Under the pieces are notes generated by a model. The model saw only the letters and a list, made by a program, of their open reading frames with translations, searched no databases and was not told the DNA's origin. A stretch of 64,000 nucleotides of DNA, from NCBI GenBank assembly GCA_034933305.1, contig JAYFNU010000006.1:104015-168014 (forward strand). The letters are read 5' to 3'. This DNA comes from JAYFNU01 sp034933305. GTDB taxonomy: Bacteria; Bacillota; Clostridia; Oscillospirales; Ruminococcaceae. This document shows, piece after piece, positions 24,190 to 31,154 of this stretch. The position numbers and the translations under genes were made by a program. Each line of letters opens with the position of its first letter. Positions within the stretch are counted from its first letter, which is position 1.

Positions 24190-24964
24190 AAAGAGAAACA
24201 AAATTTTGACAGCGGCGGCGGCCGGGATCTTCTGGCTCGCCGTCTGGCAGCTCGCCGCCCTTTGGGTCGGCGAGCCGCTTTTTCTGCCGTCCCCCGCGGA
24301 CGTCGCGAAGACCTTCGCGTCGCTGCTCGCGCAGCCCGCGTTTTATGCGGCGGTGGGCAATTCCTTCGCGCGCATAACGCTCGGGTTCCTGCTCGCGGTC
24401 GCGGCGGGCGTGCTGCTCGCGGCGCTCGCGGCGCGTTTCAGGACGGCAAAGGCGCTGCTCGCGCCGCTCATGAGCGTCGTCAAGGCGACGCCCGTCGCGT
24501 CCTTCATCATTCTCGCGCTTATCCTCGTCACCTCGGCGCGGCTGTCGACGCTCATCGCCTTTCTGATGGCGCTGCCGGTCATCTACACGAACACGCTCAC
24601 GGGCGTCGAGAGCATCGACCGCACGATGTTCGACGCCGCGAACGTCTTCGGCATGACGCGGGCGACGCGCCTGCACCACATCTATTTTCCCGAGGTGTTC
24701 CCCTATTTCCGCGCGGCCTGCGCCATTGCGCTGGGCATGTCGTGGAAGGCGGGCGTCGCGGCGGAGGTCATCGGCATCGCGTCGGGCACCGTGGGGGAAA
24801 AGCTGTACGAGTCGAAGATCTATCTCGACATCCCGGCCCTTTTTTCGTATACCGTCGCCGTCGTGCTCATCAGCCTGCTGTGCGAAAAGCTGCTGTCGGC
24901 GGGTCTGCGCGCGCTGTACAACGCCGTGCTCGGGTATACGCGCAGGAACAGCCCGCTGCGATAA
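24164..24964 (+). CDS. ABC importer permease (SsuC/TauC/NitT type)
   Basis: A 266-residue inner-membrane permease with about six membrane segments and the coupling loop AANVFGMTRATRLHHIYFPEVFPYFRAAC. The family stretches AVWQLAALWVGEPLFLPSPADV and VVKATPVASFIILALILV are clear. It is the partner of the preceding binding protein. No ATPase gene follows; a terminator comes 20 bp after the stop. The transporter must borrow an ATPase from another locus. Confidence 0.9.
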   Translation: MTDSTTGHKKRNKILTAAAAGIFWLAVWQLAALWVGEPLFLPSPADVAKTFASLLAQPAFYAAVGNSFARITLGFLLAVAAGVLLAALAARFRTAKALLAPLMSVVKATPVASFIILALILVTSARLSTLIAFLMALPVIYTNTLTGVESIDRTMFDAANVFGMTRATRLHHIYFPEVFPYFRAACAIALGMSWKAGVAAEVIGIASGTVGEKLYESKIYLDIPALFSYTVAVVLISLLCEKLLSAGLRALYNAVLGYTRRNSPLR

Positions 24965-24981
24965 CGGCGGGCATCAAACAA

Positions 24982-25021
24982 GGGGGGAGAGCCGCAGCGC
25001 GGCTCTCCCCCCTGTTATTTT
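24982..25021 (+). terminator. Intrinsic terminator after the permease gene
   Basis: GGGGGGAGAGCCGC/GCGGCTCTCCCCCC, loop AGC, then TGTTATTTT. A very strong hairpin that closes the two-gene importer unit. Confidence 0.85.
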
Positions 25022-25031
25022 CAGTGCTTTT

Positions 25032-25757
25032 TCAGGCGCGGGGATCCTGCGGGCCCGCGCGGCGGCCGCCTGTTTCGGGCGCCGCCGGCGAGATGCGCAC
25101 AAGGCCCCCCGTGATGCGCCCGAACAGCGTCCTGCGCAGCGCCGCGTATTCATCCCAGCGCAGATAATACCGGCGCCCCCAGGAGGAGATCTCGGCGGCC
25201 GTGTCTTCACAGGCCGTCGCGGTGACGTAATGTCCGAAGCGGCCCCTGAACTCCTCGGCGCCTGCGCGGCGGCGCGCTTTCGCGTCGTCTGCGGAAGGAT
25301 ACAGCCACAGCGCTTCGTTCCCCCACGGGCGCGGCGGGATGGACAGGATCGCCGGAATGTCGCGCGCGAGCATCGACTCCGCCGCGGCGCGCAGCGACGC
25401 GGTGTCCCGCGGGCAGTACCAACGCGCCGTGAACGGCGCGCCGAGGGCCCGGAACCGCCGCCGCAGACCGCGCGCGATCGCCGTCCCCGTGACGCCCAGG
25501 ACATGGCGCACGCGCGCGACGGTGCGGTCGGCTTCGACGACGCGCGCCATCGCGGCTTCGCGGCCGGACTCAAAGCCCTGCGCGCCCGCGCGCCCGCCGA
25601 GCGCGCCGCTCGCGGCGAGGTAGGCGAGCGTGTCGGCTGCGGCGACCGCGCCGCAGCCGTCGGCGCGCAGCGCGCTGCCCTGCGCCGGGAACCACATCTG
25701 GCTCGAGCCGAAGCTGCCGCCGGCGCCGACGTAGGCGCGATGCTTAAGCGACGTCAT
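25032..25757 (-). CDS. Uncharacterised protein, possibly C39-like cysteine peptidase fold
   Basis: A 241-residue protein with no clear family. Near the N-terminus SSQMWFPAQGSALRADGCGAVAAADTLAYL has the look of the catalytic-Cys region of C39-like or papain-like peptidases (GCG-hydrophobic-A). A later GHYVTATACED could supply the histidine and ISSWGRRYYLRWDEY the last part of the sheet. No signal peptide is visible. The ATG at 25757 lies inside the last codons of the PAP2 gene (14-bp overlap), so the pair is cotranscribed; a TTG at 25772 is an alternative start. The peptidase idea is tentative. Confidence 0.6.
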   Translation of the reverse strand: MTSLKHRAYVGAGGSFGSSQMWFPAQGSALRADGCGAVAAADTLAYLAASGALGGRAGAQGFESGREAAMARVVEADRTVARVRHVLGVTGTAIARGLRRRFRALGAPFTARWYCPRDTASLRAAAESMLARDIPAILSIPPRPWGNEALWLYPSADDAKARRRAGAEEFRGRFGHYVTATACEDTAAEISSWGRRYYLRWDEYAALRRTLFGRITGGLVRISPAAPETGGRRAGPQDPRA

Positions 25758-26649
25758 TGTCTTTGGCCGCAAAGAAGCGGCGGATGATGAGCGGGAAGAG
25801 CACCGTCGCCCAGAGGATCACGATGAAATAGCGGACGGCCGAGGCGACGGGCGCCGTGCCCAGCAGCGGCTTGAGGCCCTGCTTGCATGCGAGCAGACCC
25901 CCGATGCCGAGCGCGAATTTGACGGCCTGTTTCCAGAGCCTGTCGCATTTGACGCTGAAGCGGATCCAGCGGCGCTCGATATAATACCCGGCCGCGAAGC
26001 CGAGCGCGGCGCCGGCGGCCTTGAAGCAGTCGGCGACGTTGTCGATGGTGATGAGTCCGCTGTGGTAGATGCAAAGGGACAGAAGGAAGGCGGCCGCGGC
26101 GATGAGCAGCATCGCGGCGGCGACGGCGGCGTCGTAGAAGCGGGCGGCGCCGTAATGCCGGTCAAAGGCATAGGCCGCGGCGCACACCAGCAGCGTCAGC
26201 AGCAGCGCGACGACGACGTCGAGCGGCGTGTGGACGCCGAGATACATGCGCGAAAAGCCGACGAGGACGATCAGGGCGATGCAGACGGCACGCTGCCATT
26301 TGCGGCCTGCGCGCATGGCGAGCGAGCCATACAGGGCGGTCGCGCTGTTGGTGTGGCCGCTCGGGAAAGAATACCCCGTCGCCTGGGCGAGCGCGCCCTC
26401 GACGGGCTTGAAATTGGGGTCGAGCACCCACGGGCGCTCGATGCGGAAGCTGATCTTCAGCATCTGCACGAGCAGGGAGGAAAAGAAATAGCCGACGCCG
26501 ACGCAGTAGGCGAGCGACTTGTCGATGCACCAGTAGAGCGCGCAGAACACCACGACGACGATCGTTTCCTCGCCGAAGCGGGTGAACAGAAGGAACACCT
26601 CGTTGAGGAAGGGCGTTCGAATGCTTTCGAGCGCGTACAGAAGACTCAT
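25744..26649 (-). CDS. PAP2-family membrane phosphatase
   Basis: A 301-residue polytopic membrane protein with all three phosphatase motifs on the outer-facing side: KISFRIERP, SFPSGHTNS and SRMYLGVHTPLDV. It probably dephosphorylates a lipid such as undecaprenyl pyrophosphate or phosphatidic acid. The C-terminal third adds several more hydrophobic segments (about eight in total), longer than a minimal PAP2. I start at the ATG at 26649, behind AAAGGGACGATTCCT; an upstream ATG has no ribosome site. A TATAAT with extended TG sits at 26680-26685 (- strand). Confidence 0.88.
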   Translation of the reverse strand: MSLLYALESIRTPFLNEVFLLFTRFGEETIVVVVFCALYWCIDKSLAYCVGVGYFFSSLLVQMLKISFRIERPWVLDPNFKPVEGALAQATGYSFPSGHTNSATALYGSLAMRAGRKWQRAVCIALIVLVGFSRMYLGVHTPLDVVVALLLTLLVCAAAYAFDRHYGAARFYDAAVAAAMLLIAAAAFLLSLCIYHSGLITIDNVADCFKAAGAALGFAAGYYIERRWIRFSVKCDRLWKQAVKFALGIGGLLACKQGLKPLLGTAPVASAVRYFIVILWATVLFPLIIRRFFAAKDNDVA

Positions 26650-26679
26650 AGGAATCGTCCCTTTCATTTTTCTGCTGTC

Positions 26680-26685
26680 ATTATA
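26680..26685 (-). promoter_or_regulatory. Extended -10 promoter element of the PAP2 gene
   Basis: Reads TGCTATAAT on the - strand, an extended -10, about 30 bp before the PAP2 ATG. Confidence 0.5.
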
Positions 26686-26708
26686 GCACACGGGCGCCGC
26701 GAATACAC

Positions 26709-26737
26709 CTGACAAAGCGCGCGCGCTGTGGTAGACT
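26709..26737 (+). promoter_or_regulatory. Promoter of the cyclase-family gene
   Basis: CTGACA at 26709-26714, a 17-bp spacer and TAGACT at 26732-26737; the ribosome site AAAGGAGG and ATG follow within 25 bp. Confidence 0.55.
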
Positions 26738-26759
26738 GAGAAAAAAAGGAGGCGCGGAT

Positions 26760-27317
26760 ATGCTTTTTGATCTCACGATGGAGCTTGACTGGCAGGCGGC
26801 CGGCGCGTCCGGCGGGGGACGGGGCGGCGACGGGCACTGGGGGACGCATTTCGACGGCATGGGACGGGAATTCCCGCTCCGCTGCCTGCGGCTGCCCGGC
26901 GTTGTGTTCGACGTGCGTGCGGCCGGCCAGGGAGAGACCGGCGTCGGCGACGTCGATCTTGCGCGGGTGCGGCCGGGCTGCTTCGCGCTGTTTTACAGCG
27001 GCTTTGCCGACGCCGAGCCGTACGGCACCGTCCGCTACCGCAAAGAGCATCCGCAGCTTTCGGACGCGCTGCTCGGCGCGCTGCTCGACCGGGGCGCGGC
27101 GCTCATCGGGCTCGACTTCGCGGGCGCGCGCCGCGGCGCCGAGCACACCCCGGCGGACGAGCGGTGCGCGCAGCGGGGCGCGTTCATCGTCGAGAACCTG
27201 TGCGGTCTCGGCGCGCTGCCGCAGGAGCCCTTCGCCGTGTACACCTTCCCGGTGCGCTGGCGGGGCATCACCGGCCTTCCCTGCCGCGTGGTCGCGCAGA
27301 CGGAACGGACGACATAA
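26760..27317 (+). CDS. Cyclase-family protein (kynurenine formamidase-like), reduced metal motif
   Basis: A 185-residue protein that resembles the bacterial cyclase/formamidase family. The family's N-terminal HxGTHxDxPxH metal motif is visible as HWGTHFDGMGREF, that is, the first His, GTH and Asp are kept but the PxH end reads GRE. Later family-like stretches are ALFYSGFAD, IGLDFAGARRGAEHTPADER and LPCRVVAQTE. It is shorter than the usual 205-220 residues. The ATG follows AAAGGAGG and its own promoter, and a terminator follows, so it is monocistronic. Substrate is unknown. Confidence 0.75.
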   Translation: MLFDLTMELDWQAAGASGGGRGGDGHWGTHFDGMGREFPLRCLRLPGVVFDVRAAGQGETGVGDVDLARVRPGCFALFYSGFADAEPYGTVRYRKEHPQLSDALLGALLDRGAALIGLDFAGARRGAEHTPADERCAQRGAFIVENLCGLGALPQEPFAVYTFPVRWRGITGLPCRVVAQTERTT

Positions 27318-27324
27318 AGAAAGA

Positions 27325-27356
27325 AGCGCCCCGCCGGACGGCGGGGCGCCTTTTTT
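27325..27356. terminator. Terminator between the cyclase gene and ruvX
   Basis: GGCGCCCCGCC-type stem with GGAC loop followed by TTTTTT; it closes the + gene and abuts the end of the converging ruvX. Confidence 0.85.
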
Positions 27357-27786
27357 ATGCTTCGTCGGGATGGTTCGCGCGCCAGGCGAGGAAGCTCTCG
27401 AGAATGATGGCGGCCGCGGCGGCGTCGATGGTCTGCTTGCGCTTTTTGCCGCGCGTGTCGGTCTCGTTCATGTACATGATCGCCGTCTTCGTCGTCGAGC
27501 GCTCGTCCCACAGCCGCACGGGGACGTCCGGCAGGATATTCTGCACGAGCGACGCGACCTTGCGGCATTTCTCTGCGCGCGGCCCCTCGCTGCCGTCCAT
27601 GTTGAGCGGCAGACCGATGACGATCATCTTCGCCTCGTAATCCTGCGCGGCGTAGACGATCTTTTCGACGGTTTTGCCGAGACTCTTTTCGGCGATGACG
27701 CCGAGCGGGGAAGCGAGCGTTTCGAACCGGTCGCACATCGCGAGACCCGTGCGCGCGTCGCCGTAATCCACTGCGAGTATTTTCAT
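27355..27786 (-). CDS. ruvX: Holliday junction resolvase-like RuvX (YqgF)
   Basis: A 143-residue RNase H-fold nuclease. In other bacteria it processes pre-16S rRNA and may cut Holliday junctions. The N-terminal catalytic aspartate is in ILAVDYGDARTGLA, IVIGLPLNMDGSEG is the central strand, and WDERSTTKTA and DAAAAAIILESFL complete the acidic site. The ATG at 27786 overlaps the stop of the upstream membrane protein gene by four bases, an unusual partner; in most Firmicutes ruvX sits with alaS and a DUF1292 gene. Confidence 0.92.
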   Translation of the reverse strand: MKILAVDYGDARTGLAMCDRFETLASPLGVIAEKSLGKTVEKIVYAAQDYEAKMIVIGLPLNMDGSEGPRAEKCRKVASLVQNILPDVPVRLWDERSTTKTAIMYMNETDTRGKKRKQTIDAAAAAIILESFLAWRANHPDEA

Positions 27787-29366
27787 GACAGCCTCCCTTT
27801 GGCAAGTCGGCGCGCAGTGCCGCTGTCCCGCCAAACGTCAGCCCCTTCGCTGACGCAAAGGGCGGCGCAGAGCAGAAAAGCGGACGTCGCGTTCAATAAA
27901 TAGCGGGATTTGAATTCCCAGAAAGAGAAAAAAAGCAGCGTGCCGAAGATAAAAATGTTCAGCAGCGGAAGACCGGCGAGGTGCTTTCCGAAGATGCACA
28001 TCCCCGCAGACGCCAGGAAGCAGAGCAGCAAAAAGCACTGAAAGGCCGTTACGTACGCATAAAAGAGCCCGTAGTATTCGCCGTCGGGGAGGAGGATCTT
28101 TGCCAGCGTGGGTCGCGACGTGCAGGCGTTTACCAGATGCCCCGCCTGCGCGTATTTTCCGTCGGCCAAAACGGCCGCGACCTTGTGCACCTCAAAGTTC
28201 AGATAGTTTCCCGCCGAGCCGTAGCTTCTGATGCGCCTGCCGAGCTCCCGGAGGACGACCCGCCCGCGCTGGTCGGGGGGAGTGTGCATGACAAATTCAA
28301 AATCCTGCCGGCGGAAGCCGCCGTCGCCCTTCGACGCCATCATGACCCACTGCAGGACCGGCAGCGCATAGTCCTGCGCTTTGTCCGCGTCCAGCCACGG
28401 AAGCTCCAGCCGGCAGGCGCGCCATACGCCCATCAGGAGAAATAGCGCGAGGAAAATGCACGCCGACGCTTCGGCGGCGCGCCGGAGATTCGGGCCGGTG
28501 ACCGCTTCGCAGATGACCATCGCAACGAACAATATCGCGACGTTGGGCTTGAGCAGCGTGCCGACGGCCAGCGCGGATCCGGTCAGCGCGAAATACAAGG
28601 CGGCGCCGCGACTGTTCCCGCCGGCGCGCTTTTGAACGGCCGTAAAATACAGCAGCAGGGAGAGCGAGACGTAGGGCAGACTCAGCGTATCGGAGTATCC
28701 GGTATACGCGTGGACGTAATAGGGAACGAAGGCCGCGCACAGAAAGAGGAACAGAAACGCGGCCGTCTTGTCCTTCGCTTTTTCGGCCGCGCACGCCCCG
28801 AAAAACACCGAGCCCGCCACATGGACCGCGTCGAGCACAACTCCCGCATAATACCCGGAGAAGGAATACATGTCGAGCCCGAAAAATGTCAGCACCCTGT
28901 AATACGGCAGCAGGTAGGCCGGAAGAAAAATGTTGTTTTTATAGGCCAGAAAGTAATCGTTGTTGGACAGGCCGGACCACCACGCACAGGACGTGTACCG
29001 GCCGATCTCCGTCGAGATGTGCCCGTCGCGAAGGATCTCCGCGACGGAATAATAGACCGTGCCGGCGTCGTTGAAGGGCGCGGTGCACATCCTGTAGCCG
29101 GTAAACGCCATCGCCGCCGCGATAAAAAGGCAGACCGCCGCGCAGATCCATCGGAAAGTGCGGGCCGGCAGCGAATCCAGGCGCTCGCGAAAACGACAGA
29201 CGAACGCGAGAAGCAGCGCGAAGGCAAGGACGGCGGCCGCCAGCGAAAGCCACTGATTTTTCATGAAGGACAGGGTGCAGACGAACAGACCGAAAAAGGC
29301 AAGGAACCAGAAAGCATGAAAGAGCCGGCACAGGATCCGGCCGGAAGAGGATAATTCTGTCTTCAT
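27783..29366 (-). CDS. Polytopic membrane protein, GT-C glycosyltransferase-like (copy A)
   Basis: A 527-residue protein with about 11-12 hydrophobic segments and a large outer loop before the last ones. The first outer loop has charged and aromatic residues (FNDAGTVYYSVAEIL), and the C-terminal side has WEFKSRYLLNATSAF, a pattern seen in GT-C lipid-linked sugar transferases (GT39/PMT-like). The acceptor and donor are unknown. The ATG at 29366 overlaps the stop of the next upstream gene by four bases, and ruvX follows with the same overlap, so the three genes form one transcript. Confidence 0.7.
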   Translation of the reverse strand: MKTELSSSGRILCRLFHAFWFLAFFGLFVCTLSFMKNQWLSLAAAVLAFALLLAFVCRFRERLDSLPARTFRWICAAVCLFIAAAMAFTGYRMCTAPFNDAGTVYYSVAEILRDGHISTEIGRYTSCAWWSGLSNNDYFLAYKNNIFLPAYLLPYYRVLTFFGLDMYSFSGYYAGVVLDAVHVAGSVFFGACAAEKAKDKTAAFLFLFLCAAFVPYYVHAYTGYSDTLSLPYVSLSLLLYFTAVQKRAGGNSRGAALYFALTGSALAVGTLLKPNVAILFVAMVICEAVTGPNLRRAAEASACIFLALFLLMGVWRACRLELPWLDADKAQDYALPVLQWVMMASKGDGGFRRQDFEFVMHTPPDQRGRVVLRELGRRIRSYGSAGNYLNFEVHKVAAVLADGKYAQAGHLVNACTSRPTLAKILLPDGEYYGLFYAYVTAFQCFLLLCFLASAGMCIFGKHLAGLPLLNIFIFGTLLFFSFWEFKSRYLLNATSAFLLCAALCVSEGADVWRDSGTARRLAKGRLS

Positions 29367-30925
29367 TTGGCGGACCTCTGAGCGCGGAATGTGCGGATCG
29401 TTTTTTCGCAAAGGGAGGAAAGGAACCGCGCGAGCGCGCACAGGCCCGCGGCGGCGCAGGGGATCATGAGGATGAAGTAGGGGAAGACGTAGCGCGTCTT
29501 TCCCTCCCAGAGGATGCTGAACAGGAATCCGCCGAAAACGCAGATCAGCGGGAGATAATTCTCGACGGCCGTCCATTTCCGGAACCGCGCCGCGAGCAGG
29601 AACAGCACGCCGGCGAAGACGAGCATCTGGTGGATGTTCATGAACGCAACGAGCCCCTTGTTGATCGCCCCGCTGCAGACGCTGTCGACAAAGGGCGAGG
29701 GCTTCTCCGCAAATTTGGAGTTCATCACGGTGCACTGGTACATGGGCGTGCACCACTGCCCCGCGATCTTGCGGTAATAGAACTTCGCCGTGCCCGCGGG
29801 ATCCTCGAGACAGCTGTGCGCATATGCGCGCAGCTCGGCCTTCGCGGCGGCGCTCGTCTTCGCGGGGTCAAAGCCGTTCTCGGCAAAGATTTTCACATTG
29901 GAGGCGTCGTACCAGCCCGCCCAGCCGTCTCCTCTGTCGTGGGTGCCCATCGCCACCCAGCAGACGGCGGGCATCGACGTGCTGTCGGCGGGAGTTACGC
30001 TGCGGTAGGCCGCGGGGATCCCCAGCTGAAAGAGCAGTACGCCGCAGATGACCGCGCCGGCGGCCGCGAGCCGTTTCACAGAAAACGAGGAAAGCAGCTT
30101 GATGCACAGAACCAGCAGCATCGCGATCGCGAGGATGAGGCTGTTTTCCCGCAGGCAGACGGCGAGACCGATGCTGCCGCCGAGGGCCGCGCACCGCAGG
30201 GGCGTACAGCGCTCAAGGCACAAAAAGAGCAGCCACACGGCCAGCATGCACAGGGCCGTCGAGCAGATCTCGCCGTAAACATACGGCGCATAGCCGTACA
30301 GCGGCACGCACAGGACCATGAACAGCAAGTAGAGCAGCTGCGCGGCGGGATCGCCGTCGGACAGCCGCGCCGTGATCCGGAAGCCCGACCACACGAGAAC
30401 GGGGATCATCAGTGCCGACAGCAGCCGGAACGCCCGGAAATTCCCGTCGCCGAACAGGAGGAAAACGCCGCGCAGCAGGGTGATGAGCCCCAGCTGCTGC
30501 CGGTAGATCGCCGCGTATTGCCCCCGCTGCAGGCTGCTGAAATCGCCGCGGTTGAAGGCCGACGCGCACTCGCAGACGAGTTGCTGGTCTGCCTGGGGGA
30601 CCGTGCCGGAGACGAGGATCCACGCCACCGCCCCGGCAAAGCAAAAAAAACAGACTGCGGCGGCAAGGCGGCGCAGATGCGCCGCCGACAGCCGGGCGCA
30701 GGTCCGATACAGCCCGGCGGCGAACAGGGCGACGCCGCCGAGCCAGAGAAGATTGACACAAACGGAATCGCTGAGGAGTCCGATCGTCTCGTCGGGGAAG
30801 GAATTCACCGAGTCGACGCCCGTCCTGCAAAAGCACAGCAGCAAAAGGAACAGGAACGTCAGCGCGCACAGCACGTTGAACGCTCTGCTCAAAAAGGCTT
30901 CCCGGCGCGTCTGTGCTTCAAGCAT
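29363..30925 (-). CDS. Polytopic membrane protein, GT-C glycosyltransferase-like (copy B)
   Basis: A 520-residue protein with about 11-12 hydrophobic segments, similar in plan to copy A. The first outer loop has VPQADQQLVCECASAFNRGDF, an acidic site placed as in GT39-like enzymes. The C-terminal WEGKTRYVFPYFILMIP parallels copy A's WEFKSRYLLNA. It probably attaches a sugar from a polyprenyl-phosphate donor to a surface glycan or protein; that is inference. The ATG at 30925 follows GGGAGCG. First gene of the three-gene unit with copy A and ruvX. Confidence 0.7.
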   Translation of the reverse strand: MLEAQTRREAFLSRAFNVLCALTFLFLLLLCFCRTGVDSVNSFPDETIGLLSDSVCVNLLWLGGVALFAAGLYRTCARLSAAHLRRLAAAVCFFCFAGAVAWILVSGTVPQADQQLVCECASAFNRGDFSSLQRGQYAAIYRQQLGLITLLRGVFLLFGDGNFRAFRLLSALMIPVLVWSGFRITARLSDGDPAAQLLYLLFMVLCVPLYGYAPYVYGEICSTALCMLAVWLLFLCLERCTPLRCAALGGSIGLAVCLRENSLILAIAMLLVLCIKLLSSFSVKRLAAAGAVICGVLLFQLGIPAAYRSVTPADSTSMPAVCWVAMGTHDRGDGWAGWYDASNVKIFAENGFDPAKTSAAAKAELRAYAHSCLEDPAGTAKFYYRKIAGQWCTPMYQCTVMNSKFAEKPSPFVDSVCSGAINKGLVAFMNIHQMLVFAGVLFLLAARFRKWTAVENYLPLICVFGGFLFSILWEGKTRYVFPYFILMIPCAAAGLCALARFLSSLCEKTIRTFRAQRSAK

Positions 30926-31073
30926 ATATCGCTCCCGAAAGACGGCGCGCGGGCATTCCGAAGAGACGCGCGCATACGCGGACGGACATACTGGGCCTCC
31001 TGCTTGCCGAAAAAGATGCGCCGTTCCCGCCGGACAGGGCGCGCGGAACGGCGGGCGCCGAAACAGCGCCGCA

Positions 31074-31087
31074 GTTATATGTATAAC
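31074..31087. promoter_or_regulatory. Palindrome upstream of the GT-C genes
   Basis: GTTATATGTATAAC is a perfect 14-bp inverted repeat, 150 bp before the first GT-C gene and AT-rich in a GC-rich gap. It could be an operator overlapping a -10 (TATACA or TATAAC on the - strand). A GCCGTTCC/GGAACGGC stem lies between it and the gene. The rest of the 229-bp gap (30926-31154) shows nothing I can name. Confidence 0.35.
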
Positions 31088-31154
31088 ACACATCCGCGGC
31101 GGATTCAATGCGCCGGCGCGATTTTTTGTCCCTCCGGCCCGGCGGCGGCCGCCG

